A DNA stretch of 64,000 nt from Cryptomeria japonica (taxonomy: Eukaryota > Streptophyta > Pinopsida > Cupressales > Cupressaceae): NCBI RefSeq assembly GCF_030272615.1, contig NC_081415.1, positions 505,131,373 to 505,195,372 of the forward strand, given 5' to 3'. Made by a program: the position numbers and the translations under genes. Positions 11,741 through 22,947 of the stretch are shown here, in pieces. Positions within the stretch are counted from its first letter, which is position 1. The number at the start of each line of letters is the position of its first letter. Below the pieces are notes generated by a model. That model worked only from the letters and a program-made list of their open reading frames with translations, was not told the origin of the DNA and did no database searches.

Positions 11741-13370
11741 CATGTTTGGGGTTTACAATGGGTGTCATTTTATCATTACATCACTGTTAGTAGATTTTTA
11801 TCTAAGGCATTTAATATTAAGGCTATGTAATTTATTTTACTGGCTAACTGCAAACTGTGGGGAAAAGAAAGGGATAAGTTTCAGGTTCTCTATGTTACAA
11901 TGTCAGCTTCCATGGGTGGGAATAGAGTTAGGATTGAGCTCAACAATCATGTTGATTTCAAGAGGAATAGCATTATTTGGCATATTTATAAGGAAGGTGG
12001 GGTGACTTCATTTATCAAATGCATAAATGGCTATGATGTAAATCTTTCTATTTAGTTTGCTAGGTCTTGGGTAGATATGAGGGTTACTATGGGGGAAATT
12101 TAATTTGAAATAAGTGAGGAGGTTATTGGGAAAGAAATGGGAATCTCCATGAGGAGGAGAAAATGGAAGAAGCAGAGCAAGGTTACAGACAACAAAATCC
12201 TAGCCCAATTCTTTAGAGAGGATGAGGAACTGGTCAAGATCCATGGTGGTTTTGCTCGTGCTAAATTATTAGACCCTTGGAATGAGGTTTGTCTCATGCT
12301 AATGCTTTTTTTTACCTTAGAAGGAAGGTTTTAAAGTTTATTATTATTACCATATTCCTCTACTTAACCATTTTTGGAACCATGACATGCTTTCTCTTCC
12401 TTTTTTTGGTTTACTCCTCTTGAAATTTTTGTTCATGATGCTCTAGATTTAGCTAAAAACTAAGGTAGGAAACCTATTCCCCTCCACCAAGGCCTAATTT
12501 TTCACTTGCACTACTTCCCCCTGGTCCTCAGTCTACCTATATAGTTCTCAATCTCTGAATCCCCTAATTATGATCATCTGAATCTCTCCCCACGGATACA
12601 ATTCTTGAAACCCCATGGACTAGCAAAGAGAAAAGACTAGAAATTTCTTGTGCTACTAAATCCCTTTATCACCCTGGTTCCCTGGCTACCCCACCTTGGA
12701 CTTGGGGGCTAAAGATAAACTTCAGCCTTCTACCTTTGATATGGAGAAGAAAAGGAAATGCCAAAGACCCTCACCCTTGGCTAAAAAGTATAAAATCATT
12801 ATTTATGAAGTGGTTAGTGAAGAGGAGGAGGAGGGTGTTGAAGATGATGATAAGAGTGAAAGCACTCATAGATGCTTGAATAGGTTGGCCGGTTGCATGA
12901 TAAATAAAACTCAAGGCAAGAAATTAGTTGATTATGAGGAAGAATCGAAGGATGAGGAATCTATTGACAATGAGGATGAAGTTGAGGATGAAGATGAGGA
13001 GGAGGATGACACATGGAAGGCAAAAAGCTCAGACAAACTAATGGGTGACAACAATGAATATAATGAACCCCTTGACTTAATCCAAGATGTAATGTTACAA
13101 GAGGTTGAAAACTAGCAAGGGGAAAGTGAGAAAAATTGTGTCAATTATAAGATCATGACTGAGGAATTAGAGACTTTGAGGAAGAAGGTGTTGGAGATAG
13201 AGAAGAAGATGGTCAATGTCTCCAAATTCAGTATGAAGGTGATGGATAGCTTCGCTACTTTCATGTGCCCGATGTAGAAAATAGTCATGGGCAATGATAT
13301 TGACAATAAAGGGAATTACAAGGAACTCTTTAAGTTCCTTATGGATAATTGGAGCCATGTGCTCAAATAG
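11741..13370 (+). pseudogene. Decayed coding region of unknown family, with acidic and coiled-coil parts
   Basis: I do not recognise the family. One + frame runs with a few stops from about 11800 to 12334. It includes SIIWHIYKEGGVTSFIKCINGYD, an FARSWVDMRVTMGEI block and a KILAQFFREDEELVKIHGG block. After a frame change comes FVHDALDLAKN near 12430-12460. The ORF at 12696-13115 is strongly acidic, with runs of Glu/Asp and a basic patch (MEKKRKCQRPS). A helical tail with KIMTEELETLRKKVLEIEKKM near 13150-13210 looks like a coiled coil. It could be a gag-like or plant-mobile-domain transposon protein, or a dead host gene. No function can be assigned. Confidence 0.4.
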
Positions 13371-13479
13371 CCACTGGTTGGTTGGTTTTATTTCTCTAGG
13401 CCTTTCGGTCTTTTATGTTAAGACTTTATTTTGTTTAGCTATCTAGTTAAGACTCTTTATGGTTTTTTATTTTTGATGT

Positions 13480-14057
13480 TAGTGGAGACACCTAAATTTG
13501 ATTAATTTAATTAATTGAATTCATTTATCCCGAGCGCCTCTAATTAAATAATTACACATTATTTAATTATTAGTGTTCCCTTCTTCAAGCTAATTAATTG
13601 CATTAATTATGCTATAGTCCTTCTTTGATTAATTATTTGATAATCATAAATCAATTAATTAATTAAGTTTGATCCCTTCTTCTATTAAATATATCAAATG
13701 CATAATTTGATCATTTAATTTATTTTTTCCTTTCCTCCTATTTTCCCTTATAAAAGGGTAAACTCATAGTGATGGTTCCCACTTTTTGGTACATCCCGAT
13801 TTTCGCTGAAATCATTCATTTTTTAGAAAATATAATGATTTAAGCTTTAAGAGGTCCCATTTGAAGTAATTAATTGAAAAGAGTTAGATCAAAGGCTCTT
13901 AGATCAAATTTTCTTTGATAGAACCTCTCTACTTCTAAATCATACTTGCAATAGAGTTTCCTTTGCATCTATCAAATGCTGATAAAAAACCAATTTTACA
14001 ATAGATTTTGGGGGGTCAAATGAATTCATTTCGAAGTTTTATTTTTTTAAGTATTTA
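13480..14057 (+). repeat. LTR-like AT-rich tract with a TATA box
   Basis: This tract is rich in TTAATTAA blocks like the LTR starts of elements A and B. It contains a TATAAAA box at about 13751-13757 (context CCTTATAAAAGGG). It could be the promoter part of an old, unpaired LTR. I found no partner copy or clear TG..CA ends in the window, so this is an inference from composition and the TATA box. Confidence 0.3.
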
Positions 14058-14225
14058 GCCTTTTTTTTCTTTTTTTTTGGCGAAAGTGGAAAGCCACTAA
14101 TATATTATTAATATTAATAAAATCGGTTCAAGGGCTCCAAAGAACTAGCAAGAAAAACTACATTCCTAGCCAGAAAATACAACTAACACAATAATAGAAC
14201 TTGGTATAAGCTTTCCAAATAGTAT
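14058..14225 (-). mobile_element. Short 5'-truncated LINE 3' tail
   Basis: A T-rich run at about 14058-14078 is followed by GGCGAAAGTGGAAAGCCACTAA and an AATAAAATCGGTTCAAGG stretch. Read on the - strand this ends in ...TTAGTGGCTTTCCACTTTCGCC then poly(A), which looks like a LINE 3' UTR and tail. It is only about 150 bp with no coding part. Target duplications were not found. Confidence 0.35.
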
Positions 14226-14339
14226 AACTTTTAATATTAAATTTCATTAATATATTTTTATTTTATTTCTTATGAATTTAGGTTTTTCACCAAACATGAA
14301 CTTCTTTGTTCAATACACTAGGAGAAATAGTAAACTAAT

Positions 14340-14850
14340 TCAAAAAAATTCTAAAAAATATCTATGCACTAGGTATTGATGTCTTATTTCTAACAAAAAA
14401 AAAAAAAATTAATTTTGATATATATAGAACAAGTTATGTGTTCAAACGTACACCTATATCTAAATTATAATTAGTCAGACTTCAAAACTTAATAAAATGA
14501 AAAATATTCAACATATCACTATCAAACCAACTGCATGCGCTGGGTATTGATGTTACAAACCAATTATCAAAAGAATTAAGTTTTAATCATTTATAGAAAA
14601 TAAGTTATGTGTTTTGGGATACACATCACTCTTAAAAAATGTTGTTTGTTGTAAAAAACTACTTTTTGAGGGAAATAGAAAAATCAATAAAATTTTATTC
14701 AAAAAAAATTGAAAAAATAATATTTAGAATCCACAAACAAGATGTTACAAATCACTAGTTTACATCATCTTCAAATTATTAACGGTTTAAAAGTTACAAG
14801 TTTCAGAAATTGAAGGTTTTTTTCAAAATGTTCATCTAAGTGTCAAAGTT
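14340..14850. repeat. Degenerate tandem repeat, about 170-195 bp unit, three copies
   Basis: Copy 1 (from about 14340) has ATGCACTAGGTATTGATGT, then AAGTTATGTGTTC and a TACAC tail. Copy 2 (from about 14500) has ATGCGCTGGGTATTGATGTT, then AAGTTATGTGTTT and TACAC. Copy 3 (from about 14690) keeps GATGTTACAAA and AAGTTACAAGTTT only. Copies 1 and 2 are clearly related and copy 3 is doubtful. There is no coding potential. Confidence 0.5.
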
Positions 14851-14879
14851 GGTCAAAAAGTTGGAACCAGTATTGTGAG

Positions 14880-15530
14880 TTCACCCAAAATTAATTAATT
14901 AAATTAATTAATTCTATTTCCCCACATGTCTCCTAACTTTAACCCTCATCTAACTCTTCATATAAATCTAACCCACTAGCTAACCATAGGTTTTAGTCAA
15001 CATTATCCTCTTTCCCTCACCATATGTGTGCACATTCCAAAACATCCCACGTTTCCTAGAATTTGGTGAAATTTCCTAAAATTTGGGGAAATATCTCAAA
15101 TATCCTAATATATGAGAATATCTCCATATTTGGAATATAACCTTCCTATTTGGGTGTCTCTCTCCCAAATAGGCATGTGTCTTCAGAGACATGTCATTTC
15201 TCCCCATGACACTTGTCCTTCTCAAGGACATATGTCATTTCCATCCATGACACTTAACCTTTTCAAGGACAAGTGTCTCATTTTCATGCCTCCTCATCTC
15301 CTACCCTAGCCTATTTAATCCCCTCATTTTCCTTCACAGTTCATCCACTTTCATTTTCATACCATCATAATACCAAATTGTTTACTCATCTTTTGCACAT
15401 CCATATCAATCTAGCATATATATTGCATCAAACATCATGGACCGAAATCAAGCATCTGTAACATAGCGAGCACACATCAAACCAAAAGACAATCAAATGA
15501 AGGGTGTCGAGAGATTTTGTGACATTTGTT
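14880..15530 (+). repeat. LTR-like region with internal repeats
   Basis: This starts with TTAATTAATTAAATTAATTAATT, like the LTRs elsewhere in the window. It then has a repeated block: ATGTCATTTCTCCCCATGACACTT at 15191-15214, echoed at 15231-15255. GACACTTGTCCTT (15208-15220) is a perfect inverted copy of AAGGACAAGTGTC (15265-15277). Such repeats are common in U3 regions. No matching partner LTR is visible, so this is only suggestive of a solo or decayed LTR. Confidence 0.35.
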
Positions 15531-17311
15531 TTTATTTTCTTTGAAATTCCCTTTTAGTGTCTTAATCATGAGTGTTGTTGATTTTTGTGTTTGCTTAGAT
15601 GTGTAGTTTAGCACTTTAATCTTCTTAGTCTTGCACTCACAATTTTATGCATACAGATAGGTTGTTGTTAGTCTTTGTGTTGTTAATGTTTATTTTGTTG
15701 ATGGGTTGTTAGTGTCAAGGGTTAGCACCCTTGTTTCCACTTTGAATATCAAAAACAATGCAAGACTAATGAAGAAAGGATTAAGGATGTTATGATAGTT
15801 AAGCATAGCTTTGTGGCCATCTCCTTTAGAAATACAATATAATCAAGAGTAAAAATAATTTTTAGATTGAAAAATAAATTGATACTTTGATTCAAACTCT
15901 AATAAATAATAGATTTTAGATTCAAGTGCATCTTTTGACATTAATAGGGATAAATATTTGTTGCTGATTTTCATGAAGGGGAGATTTTAGATCAAGGAAT
16001 TTCCATCAACAATAAAATGAAACTTTTTTATTTTAGGAAAAATAATTGTTAGTGTAACAAATATGTTATTGGTTGAAGGATTAGAGGTGAATCTTATTTC
16101 AATATATAAAAGTTCTCAAGCTAGTTACGCATTTTTTGTTACTATTGATGAAGTCATTGTTATAGAGAGAGAGAGAGACATGCAATATAATTGCTATTGG
16201 TAGATTTGATAAAAAAGAGAGCCTTTTTAAAATTTTGGTTTTGTTGATGATGATGGCATGCTCTATTTTTAATAAATCTAAGTTTGTACATATTAGTTGC
16301 ATACTTTTTCTTCCCTATTTTCATTTATTGTTTGTTTTCCCTTCATAAGAATGCTTCTTATTCCAACTCCACTCTCCCCTTCTTCCTATTTTGGACTTTC
16401 CCTTACTAACATTCTCATTATGATCCTATGATTTGATTCATGCAATATGGTCAAACCCCAATCCTCAATATTTATTCATGTGTTATCATTCACCTCCTAA
16501 ATTTATAGCACATGATGTATCGCTTCCAATAGTCTATTTTTTGTACCATCACTTTCAAAGCGAAATATTTCTCACCATGATTATGTTCAAAATTGAAGTT
16601 TTAGATGTACATAGTGGCTAACCTATTCTATTTATGGAGGATATAAAATAAAATATTTGCATCTATAAGAATCATAAACACTTAGCCAAATTCCTCTAAA
16701 ATCTATTTTGAGCCCTTATTTTTTAGTGTGAGAATCCTAGGTTGAAAACCCTAGTGATTTAAAAGGGCAATGCCATACAATATTCATATTTGAGCTTCAT
16801 TGAACGTGGAATCCAACTACATTATATTAATTCAATTTTCCATTGTTGTAGTATGAATTGCATGTTGATGTGGAGTCATTTGAATGCAATGCAATCACTA
16901 TTAAATCAGGAAAGAAATTGGGAAATCTGCATTTCTTGCTCATTATAAAAAGATCACATGTTATGTTTTCATTCTTGATCAAAGTGTAATGAAATTGTTG
17001 GTGTATTAATAGTAATTCAAATCTAAGTTGTCTACAATCTAATAAAATAATAGGACCTAATAGTGTGTTATTCAACTAACAAGTATTTATATAATGTTAA
17101 GAAATATATTTGCATTATTATTTTGGCCTAGAATATTGCAGATAAATACATTGTCCCATGATTTTATTTCTTAGAGTGATTATATGTCAAAACTTTGACA
17201 TGCTATAATTGTACATATAATTATATAAAATTGTAAGATAATGTTAGAATTAATATGATTAGAGGATCAACAAAGATTTTAGTTTTTGTAGGTGCATCTG
17301 AAGGATGTGTG
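15531..17311. other. Unassigned sequence, no gene seen
   Basis: No intact coding region or conserved motif was found on either strand. Minor features are a perfect 7-bp stem, CAAGGGT/ACCCTTG, near 15717-15734 and a short (GA)n run near 16161-16176. The short ORFs here look like chance. Confidence 0.4.
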
Positions 17312-18448
17312 TGTAGAGTCGTAAATTGTCACTGGGCCAATTTACACCTCATTTTTGTGCCCCTACTTTAGCGTGCACTATCCTCTTCACCTATCTAGGT
17401 CTATTTTGTGTCTTTTCTCAAGTTTTGATGCCATGTACACCCATTTATGGATTTCCTAGAGGGGTACCCTTCTCCCTAGGGCCTTATTGTGGTCCCTTTT
17501 TGAGAAAGGTCATGGTACACAACACCATGATCCCTCTTAAAAGGGCCCACCCATCCCAATTTTGAAATAGGGAGGGGTCCTATATCTATCTTTAGTGGGA
17601 ATCCATCTCCATGGCTCTGCATGACTGTTGGAGGTCAGCCTAATCGGTAAATTAGCTAGATACTCATATATAAAGACATTTGATCAACCTAATTTCATCT
17701 ATCCATTCTAAGACATCAAGAAATAAATTCCTTGCATCCATGAAGCATTTATCATCAAACATTTTTAGAGATATTCAAGGCCTCATATTCTTCATTCAAC
17801 CATTGTGGATCAAAATTATATCATTCATATGCAACAATATGTGTGTGATTAGGGTTTCATCATGTTCATGCCATTTTATACGAGGTATATCTTTCAAGTA
17901 TTTATTTTAGTATTTGCATTTATTTATTCAAGATTATTTCCTAAACCAGGTTTGACTTAGGCAAACCCATATTCCCAACCATTTTCCCATTTTCACTATC
18001 TGCAAGAACATGTATAGAGTTGTGTTTGGGAGGATCAACAATATTCATAGAGACAAACAAGTTCTCTTTTTTACGAGGAGAAGTTCAGAGGACCATGGAA
18101 ACCAACACCACAGTCCCAACAATTTAGGTTGAATTTTGGGGAGCAGATTTGAATTATATTCCTTTGCTCAGATCCAGGTTTGTGGCTCTATGTGATGACT
18201 ATAGCTTATTGTTTATACTCGATCTCTTCAATATTCACCCATTTACCTTAATTCTAACATCTTCAACAATTCAATCCAATCCAAGGGAAAGGAGAGACCC
18301 ATAAAAAGGGCTTGGAATTAGATCATAATCTAGATCTGTTAGGTTTAGATCTATCAAATTCTTATCTTTCCCTAATGTAATTGTCCCTAAGTAAAATTAG
18401 TGGTCTTCTCACTTGTAATGGTAGAAATCCTAATTTTCACCTATTACA
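17312..18448 (+). repeat. Probable 5' LTR of element E
   Basis: The right end is well supported: it finishes in TTACA, two bases before the primer-binding site at 18451. The left end at TGTAGAGTCGTAAATTG is inferred from the TG start and rough complementarity to the TTACA end. A TATA-like ATATATAAAG lies near 17666-17675. The partner LTR would lie beyond the window because element B interrupts E. Confidence 0.4.
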
Positions 18449-18450
18449 TT

Positions 18451-18463
18451 TGGTGAACCCGAC
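18451..18463 (+). promoter_or_regulatory. Primer-binding site of element E (tRNA-Trp type)
   Basis: TGGTGAACCCGAC is the complement of the 3' end of plant tRNA-Trp (CCA plus ten acceptor-stem and neighbouring bases). The match stops after 13 bases, where 18 is usual, which fits an old copy. Element A has the same site in a much longer form. Confidence 0.65.
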
Positions 18464-18512
18464 TCCTTACACCGTTATTTATAATTTGTGTTCTCATTTT
18501 TTATTGTTTATG

Positions 18513-18815
18513 CATTTTTAAATTCAAATTTACATTTACAAGTTTAATTTTTAATTGAATTGCATAAATTTAGAGGTTAAATTCACACAAACCCTAATTT
18601 GAAATTCTAAAATTGAACTTGTGGGTTGCCTAATTTGGATTCATTGTCTCAAATCTGATTTGTAAGCATTTTAATATTCAAATTTGCATTCATAGATCTT
18701 ATTTCTAATCAAATTACACAAATTTAGAGGTTAAATTCATAAAAACCCTAATTTATTTTTGTTAATTTAATTTGTGGGTTGCATAATTTGTAACTTTTAT
18801 TTTCAAATCTAATCT
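18513..18815. repeat. Two-copy tandem repeat (about 153 bp) in the leader of E
   Basis: Two adjacent copies share AAATTTAGAGGTTAAATTCA, AAACCCTAATTT and TGTGGGTTGC in the same order and spacing. The first copy begins near 18513 and the second near 18665. It lies just downstream of the PBS, so it is part of the leader of element E. Confidence 0.55.
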
Positions 18816-18903
18816 TAGACATTCATAATGGTACATAATAAATCTGATCCATTTTCTATTTCACATATGATTACATTTATTTTTACTTATATTTATCATA
18901 ATC

Positions 18904-19740
18904 ATGTGTTGGATAATGGTTTCTTTCACTTCACCTTGCTTCTTATCATCCATAGCACTTTGGCACATTGCATTTTTAGAATTTACAAATTGCTTCCTAT
19001 TAATCAATTCAATATCAAAGATTTTGTCCACAATGCATGTTGTTTTATGGTGCTATTTATTAGAAAAAAATATTACATATGTAGATCACATAAAAGCTTT
19101 TGTAGATTACTATCCTAGAGATGCTAATGAAAAACCTAATATGTGTACCTCTCCTAGGGTATCTCATGTGAATGAAGAAAGAACTAATACTCCTATCAAT
19201 GATCTCTCTAACCGAGAGAAAGCATTGAAGAGAAACATGAAACCATATTATTCTCATACACATACCCTAGCGCAAGGGGGGCAAAGTCAAAATGTTGGTG
19301 TTTCAATCTCTCTAGGACCCCCTTATTCTCCTAGAGCCTATCTTAATCATCAAAAAATTTGTAGAGATGATGATGTTATGCATTTAATTCATGATCTATC
19401 TCCTCACATAACATTAAGTAAAGATGAGGCCTTAGATGATAAGGATCTTCCTTCCCAACCTATCAAAGAGGATATGCATGATGATAAAAAGGAAAATCTC
19501 CCTACACAAGATATTTCTTCTTCATCTACTTTTCCCTTTGTTCCTTCTAAATACACTTACACTACAAATTTCAAACAAATTCATTATAATATTCTTTCTC
19601 AATTAAAACATTCTTATAGGAGTTTCCATAACATAATATCAAAACAAGGTTTTAGAGGACAAGGACTTGGAAAATTTGAACAAGGAATTAGAATCCCTAT
19701 AAACCCTCCTACACAAACTAGTACCGAAGGTATAGGAAAT
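18904..19740 (+). pseudogene. Element E ORF with a C-terminal G-patch
   Basis: An open frame runs about 279 codons up to the junction with B's LTR at 19741, then reads into the LTR by chance. The middle is polar and acidic (DDKDLPSQPIKEDMHDDKKEN). Near the end lies IISKQGFRGQGLGKFEQGIRIPI, which fits the G-patch pattern (GF.G.GLG....G...PI) seen after the protease in elements A and B. The N-terminal part looks hydrophobic and may be out of true frame. No RT or gag motifs are present before B interrupts it. It is either the protease/G-patch part of a Ty3 polyprotein after an internal deletion, or the sole ORF of a non-autonomous element. Confidence 0.5.
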
Positions 19741-20237
19741 TGTAGACGTATAAATCTGACCACTTTCTTAAATACATATTTAATATTTATTATTTTAACC
19801 CTATCCCTCCTATTAATTAAATCCTATTTAATTAATTTCTTCATTTTCATATATTTGATTAAATAAATTATTCAATTTATTTAATTAAATTCACCTAAAC
19901 CTTTTCTAGCCTTTAACTAAATAAATCACTTTATTTAATTAATTCCCCTTTCTTCCTTTTAATTATATTTACATTTAATTAAATTAACCCTTGCATATAA
20001 ATAAATCTAATTTATTTATAAAAATCCCCCCACTTGTATTTATGCAAGTTGCGTCTATTTTGGTTGAAATAAAGCAATTTTATTTTAATTAAAATCCTAA
20101 ATCCCCCCACTTGCACTTTCCTACATCTCCCACTTGCCTCTTAAACCTCTTCTAGAGCTTTTTGGGTTCTTCTTAACCCTTTTAATTAGCCTAATCAACT
20201 CCTAATCATGTCCTTTCCCTAAGTTTGAGGAGGTCAC

Positions 20238-21670
20238 TATTGGCATTATGTGAACCGGTATGAGTACATGATGACATTGTATGTTGTCATTGATGTCAAT
20301 ATGCTGAAGAAGAGAGAACCGGTATGTTACCAAGAATCGGTATATGTGAGAATCAGTATAACATTGTGAACTGATATATGTGCCAAAGTGAAGCGGTGTG
20401 TTTGTTCAAGGTGAACCGGCATGTGGTTATGGGAACCGATACATGGAAGCTTTGTATGACTACCAGTTGGTAGTCTCAACTTCAGGGTTTCCGGTTGAAG
20501 TACTTCAAGCCTATGTGACTCAACCAGTGACTTTGTGTGATGAGTTAGCATTGTAACGAAGAACAGATCATGTTGCCACGTCAGCCTTGTGCGTGTGAAG
20601 GATCTTGCATGAAGGAGATTGTCCCTATCTACCTCGGGAATGTGTGAAGTCTGTAAACGATGATAATGCATGATGGGTTATCAGCCGCCATGAAATCAGT
20701 GGAAAATGAACGACGGAGAACGTCTTGAGGTTGGTTCAAGACTGTTGCATTTAATGCAATGTGCTCAATGGTTAGGATTGAACCATTTGAATTGCTTAAC
20801 CTAACAGGTTTAGGGTTTAGGGCTTATGCTACCAACCTATCTATTTCCTATAAGGTCAATGTTGTGTTTCTTTCTGAGGTTGTTGGCAAAAGTTGTGTGT
20901 GAGTATCCAAGTGATGATTCTTGCCAGACCAGAAGAGAGAAGTGATACCTGCAGAGTGTAAGTGCAGAAGGTGAAGAGGAGCTAAAGCAGATCTACATTG
21001 GCATTGAGTGTTGTTACCAGATCATTGTAATACTTGTTGATCTCTAACCACTTCAATAGTTGGGAAATCCCTTAACAGGGTAGTTTTAACTGGCTTACTG
21101 TAAATCCTTTAATAGGGTGACTCAAAACCTCTAACAAGGTTTGACCCTTAACCGGGTGATCCCTAACAGGATCGGTTCCTAACAGAACCTATTGTATCAA
21201 TCTTTAACCGAACAAGGCTCCTAACAGAGCGGACTTCTAAAGAGTTCAAAAATAGCTTGTGGGTATTCATCCCCACCGTGGTTTTTCCCAGTTGGGTTTC
21301 CACATGAAAAATCTATGTGTCATATGTGGTGTTATTCATGTGATGGTTTAAGTGATTTGTGTCTGAAGGTAAATCATGTTGATCTAGCTATTTATATATA
21401 TCTTTGATGATAGATTGTCTGTTCATGCACTAGGGTGAAATGGAATGAAGTATTAGATTGTATGAAAAGATAAGTGTCAACCGGTTTATGCTTGTCTCAG
21501 TTATTCTAGGCTTTTCCGGTTGTACTCTGCTTAAGACCGGTGTTACTGCTTGTCTACCAAAGTGCAGTTTCTGTTGACAAACTGGTTTAGGATTATGTTT
21601 TTGTCTGTACTGATTCACCCCCCCCCTCTCAATACTAGACTGGTACTATCTATTCATCATTGAGTTATCA
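20238..21670 (+). repeat. 5' LTR of Copia D
   Basis: It begins TATTGGCATTATGTGAACC, where the 3' copy begins TGTTGGCATT, so the terminal TG has become TA. It ends GAGTTATCA. Its U3 carries a spaced array of GAACCGGTAT-like motifs (20252-20441). The later part has many variations of CCTAACAGGRT / CCTTAACMGGG, themselves a loose repeat. Confidence 0.9.
20252..20441 (+). repeat. Spaced GAACCGGTAT motif array in the U3 of D
   Basis: Motif starts are 20252, 20316, 20334, 20350, 20368, 20390, 20413 and 20433. After the first, steps are 18, 16, 18, 22, 23 and 20 bp. The best copies read GAACCGGTATG; others differ at one or two positions. The core ACCGGT is palindromic. The array is repeated in the 3' LTR (26097-26270). 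Confidence 0.65.
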
Positions 21671-21672
21671 AT

Positions 21673-21685
21673 TGGTATTAGAGCC
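21673..21685 (+). promoter_or_regulatory. Primer-binding site of D (initiator tRNA-Met type)
   Basis: TGGTATTAGAGCC begins two bases after the LTR. Copia elements of plants usually have TGGTATCAGAGC here, complementary to initiator tRNA-Met. The single difference is a C-to-T transition. Confidence 0.85.
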
Positions 21686-21741
21686 TCCTCCAGGTCCTCT
21701 GTGTTATAAGCTTAAGTGCTTGAGGAAAAGATCCCAATCTA

Positions 21742-22947
21742 ATGATGAAGAGGGAAGGTGCAAAGTTCAACAGAGATAATTTCAGTATATGGAAAGACAA
21801 AATGAAGATATACATCAGAAGCATGGGTGCTCAACACTGGAGCTATGTTGAGAATTCTTATGTTGCCCCTACCGGTACTCTCACCGATGACCAAAAGAGA
21901 GAGATGCAGGAGAATGGGCAAGTCATGGAAGCACTAATTAGCAACTTATCTGACATTGAGTTTATTGATGTCTAGGATAAAGTAAATCCCAAAGAAGTAT
22001 GGGATACTCTTGAAAATATCTATGATAGTGATGAGCATGTAAAACAAGCTAAGGAAGAAAGCCTTAGAAGGAAGTTTGAAGACATGTGGATGGTTGAAGG
22101 AGAGACCATTCAACAATATGGAATAAGAATCAAAATTGTTGTTGGAGATATCAAGAGTGCAGGTGGTAAAATGGAAGATTCCACCATGGTAAGCAAAGTC
22201 CTGAGATCCTTATTACCGGTCTAAGCAATAAGGGTTGCTACTATTCAAGAGTTGAGATCATTAGACAAGACTAAGGTATCCCTAGACTCCATAGTTTCAA
22301 AGTTGATAGCCTATGAGCTAAATAGTTTTGATGGCAGTGTTCAAAAGACTGAATCAGCTTTTAAATCTTCTGTTGTACCATCTGGAAAAGGAAAAGAAGC
22401 TAGCACTAGTGGTGAACCAAGACAAAGCAGAGAAATAGATGATGAGGAGATTATGATGGCATTTGAAGCTCTTCTTGCCAGGAAACTTCCTAAAGGAACC
22501 GATTAATACAGAGGTAAGCTCCCTTTGAAATGCTTTTCTTGTAACTGGATAGGACATATTGTTGTAAACTGTCCTAATGATGACAACAAGGACAAATCAG
22601 AAAGGTTCAAGAAATTCAAAGGAGGAAACCGCAGAAACTATTTTGTGGCAGTTGATGAAGGTGTCACAGATGAGGAGTCAGAAGATGAAGAAAATGAAGA
22701 TATTGTGTTTGTTGCTATCAAGGAAGATGTGTCAGACAAGAAGGCTCTTGTTTCCCACTTTGATAATTCCAATGATTGGATTATTAACAATGGCTATTCT
22801 CACCATATGACTGGTGACCGGAGCAAGTTTCTATCCTTGGAAGAGTATGATGGTGGTGTGGTTTGGTTTGGTAATGATGCAACATGTATGGTCAAAGGAA
22901 GAGGGTCCATCTCTCTGAATGGAAAGAGTAGTGCTGACAATGTGTAT
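21742..22947 (+). pseudogene. Copia D gag and protease region
   Basis: It starts at the first ATG after the PBS. The frame carries the Copia gag block FNRDNFSIWKDKMKIYI and WDTLENIYDSDE, then a zinc knuckle CFSCNWIGHIVVNC (CX2CX4HX4C, 22531-22572) and an acidic stretch. The protease starts WIINNGYSHHMTGD; the expected active site IDSG has become INNG through two G-to-A changes. In-frame stops fall at 21973, 22222, 22504 and 22948. No frameshift occurs. Confidence 0.88.

Noticed and set aside
12696-13115. A functional acidic nuclear protein gene
   Set aside because: The surrounding frame is broken on both sides and no promoter or intron structure is evident, so it is treated as part of a decayed coding region.
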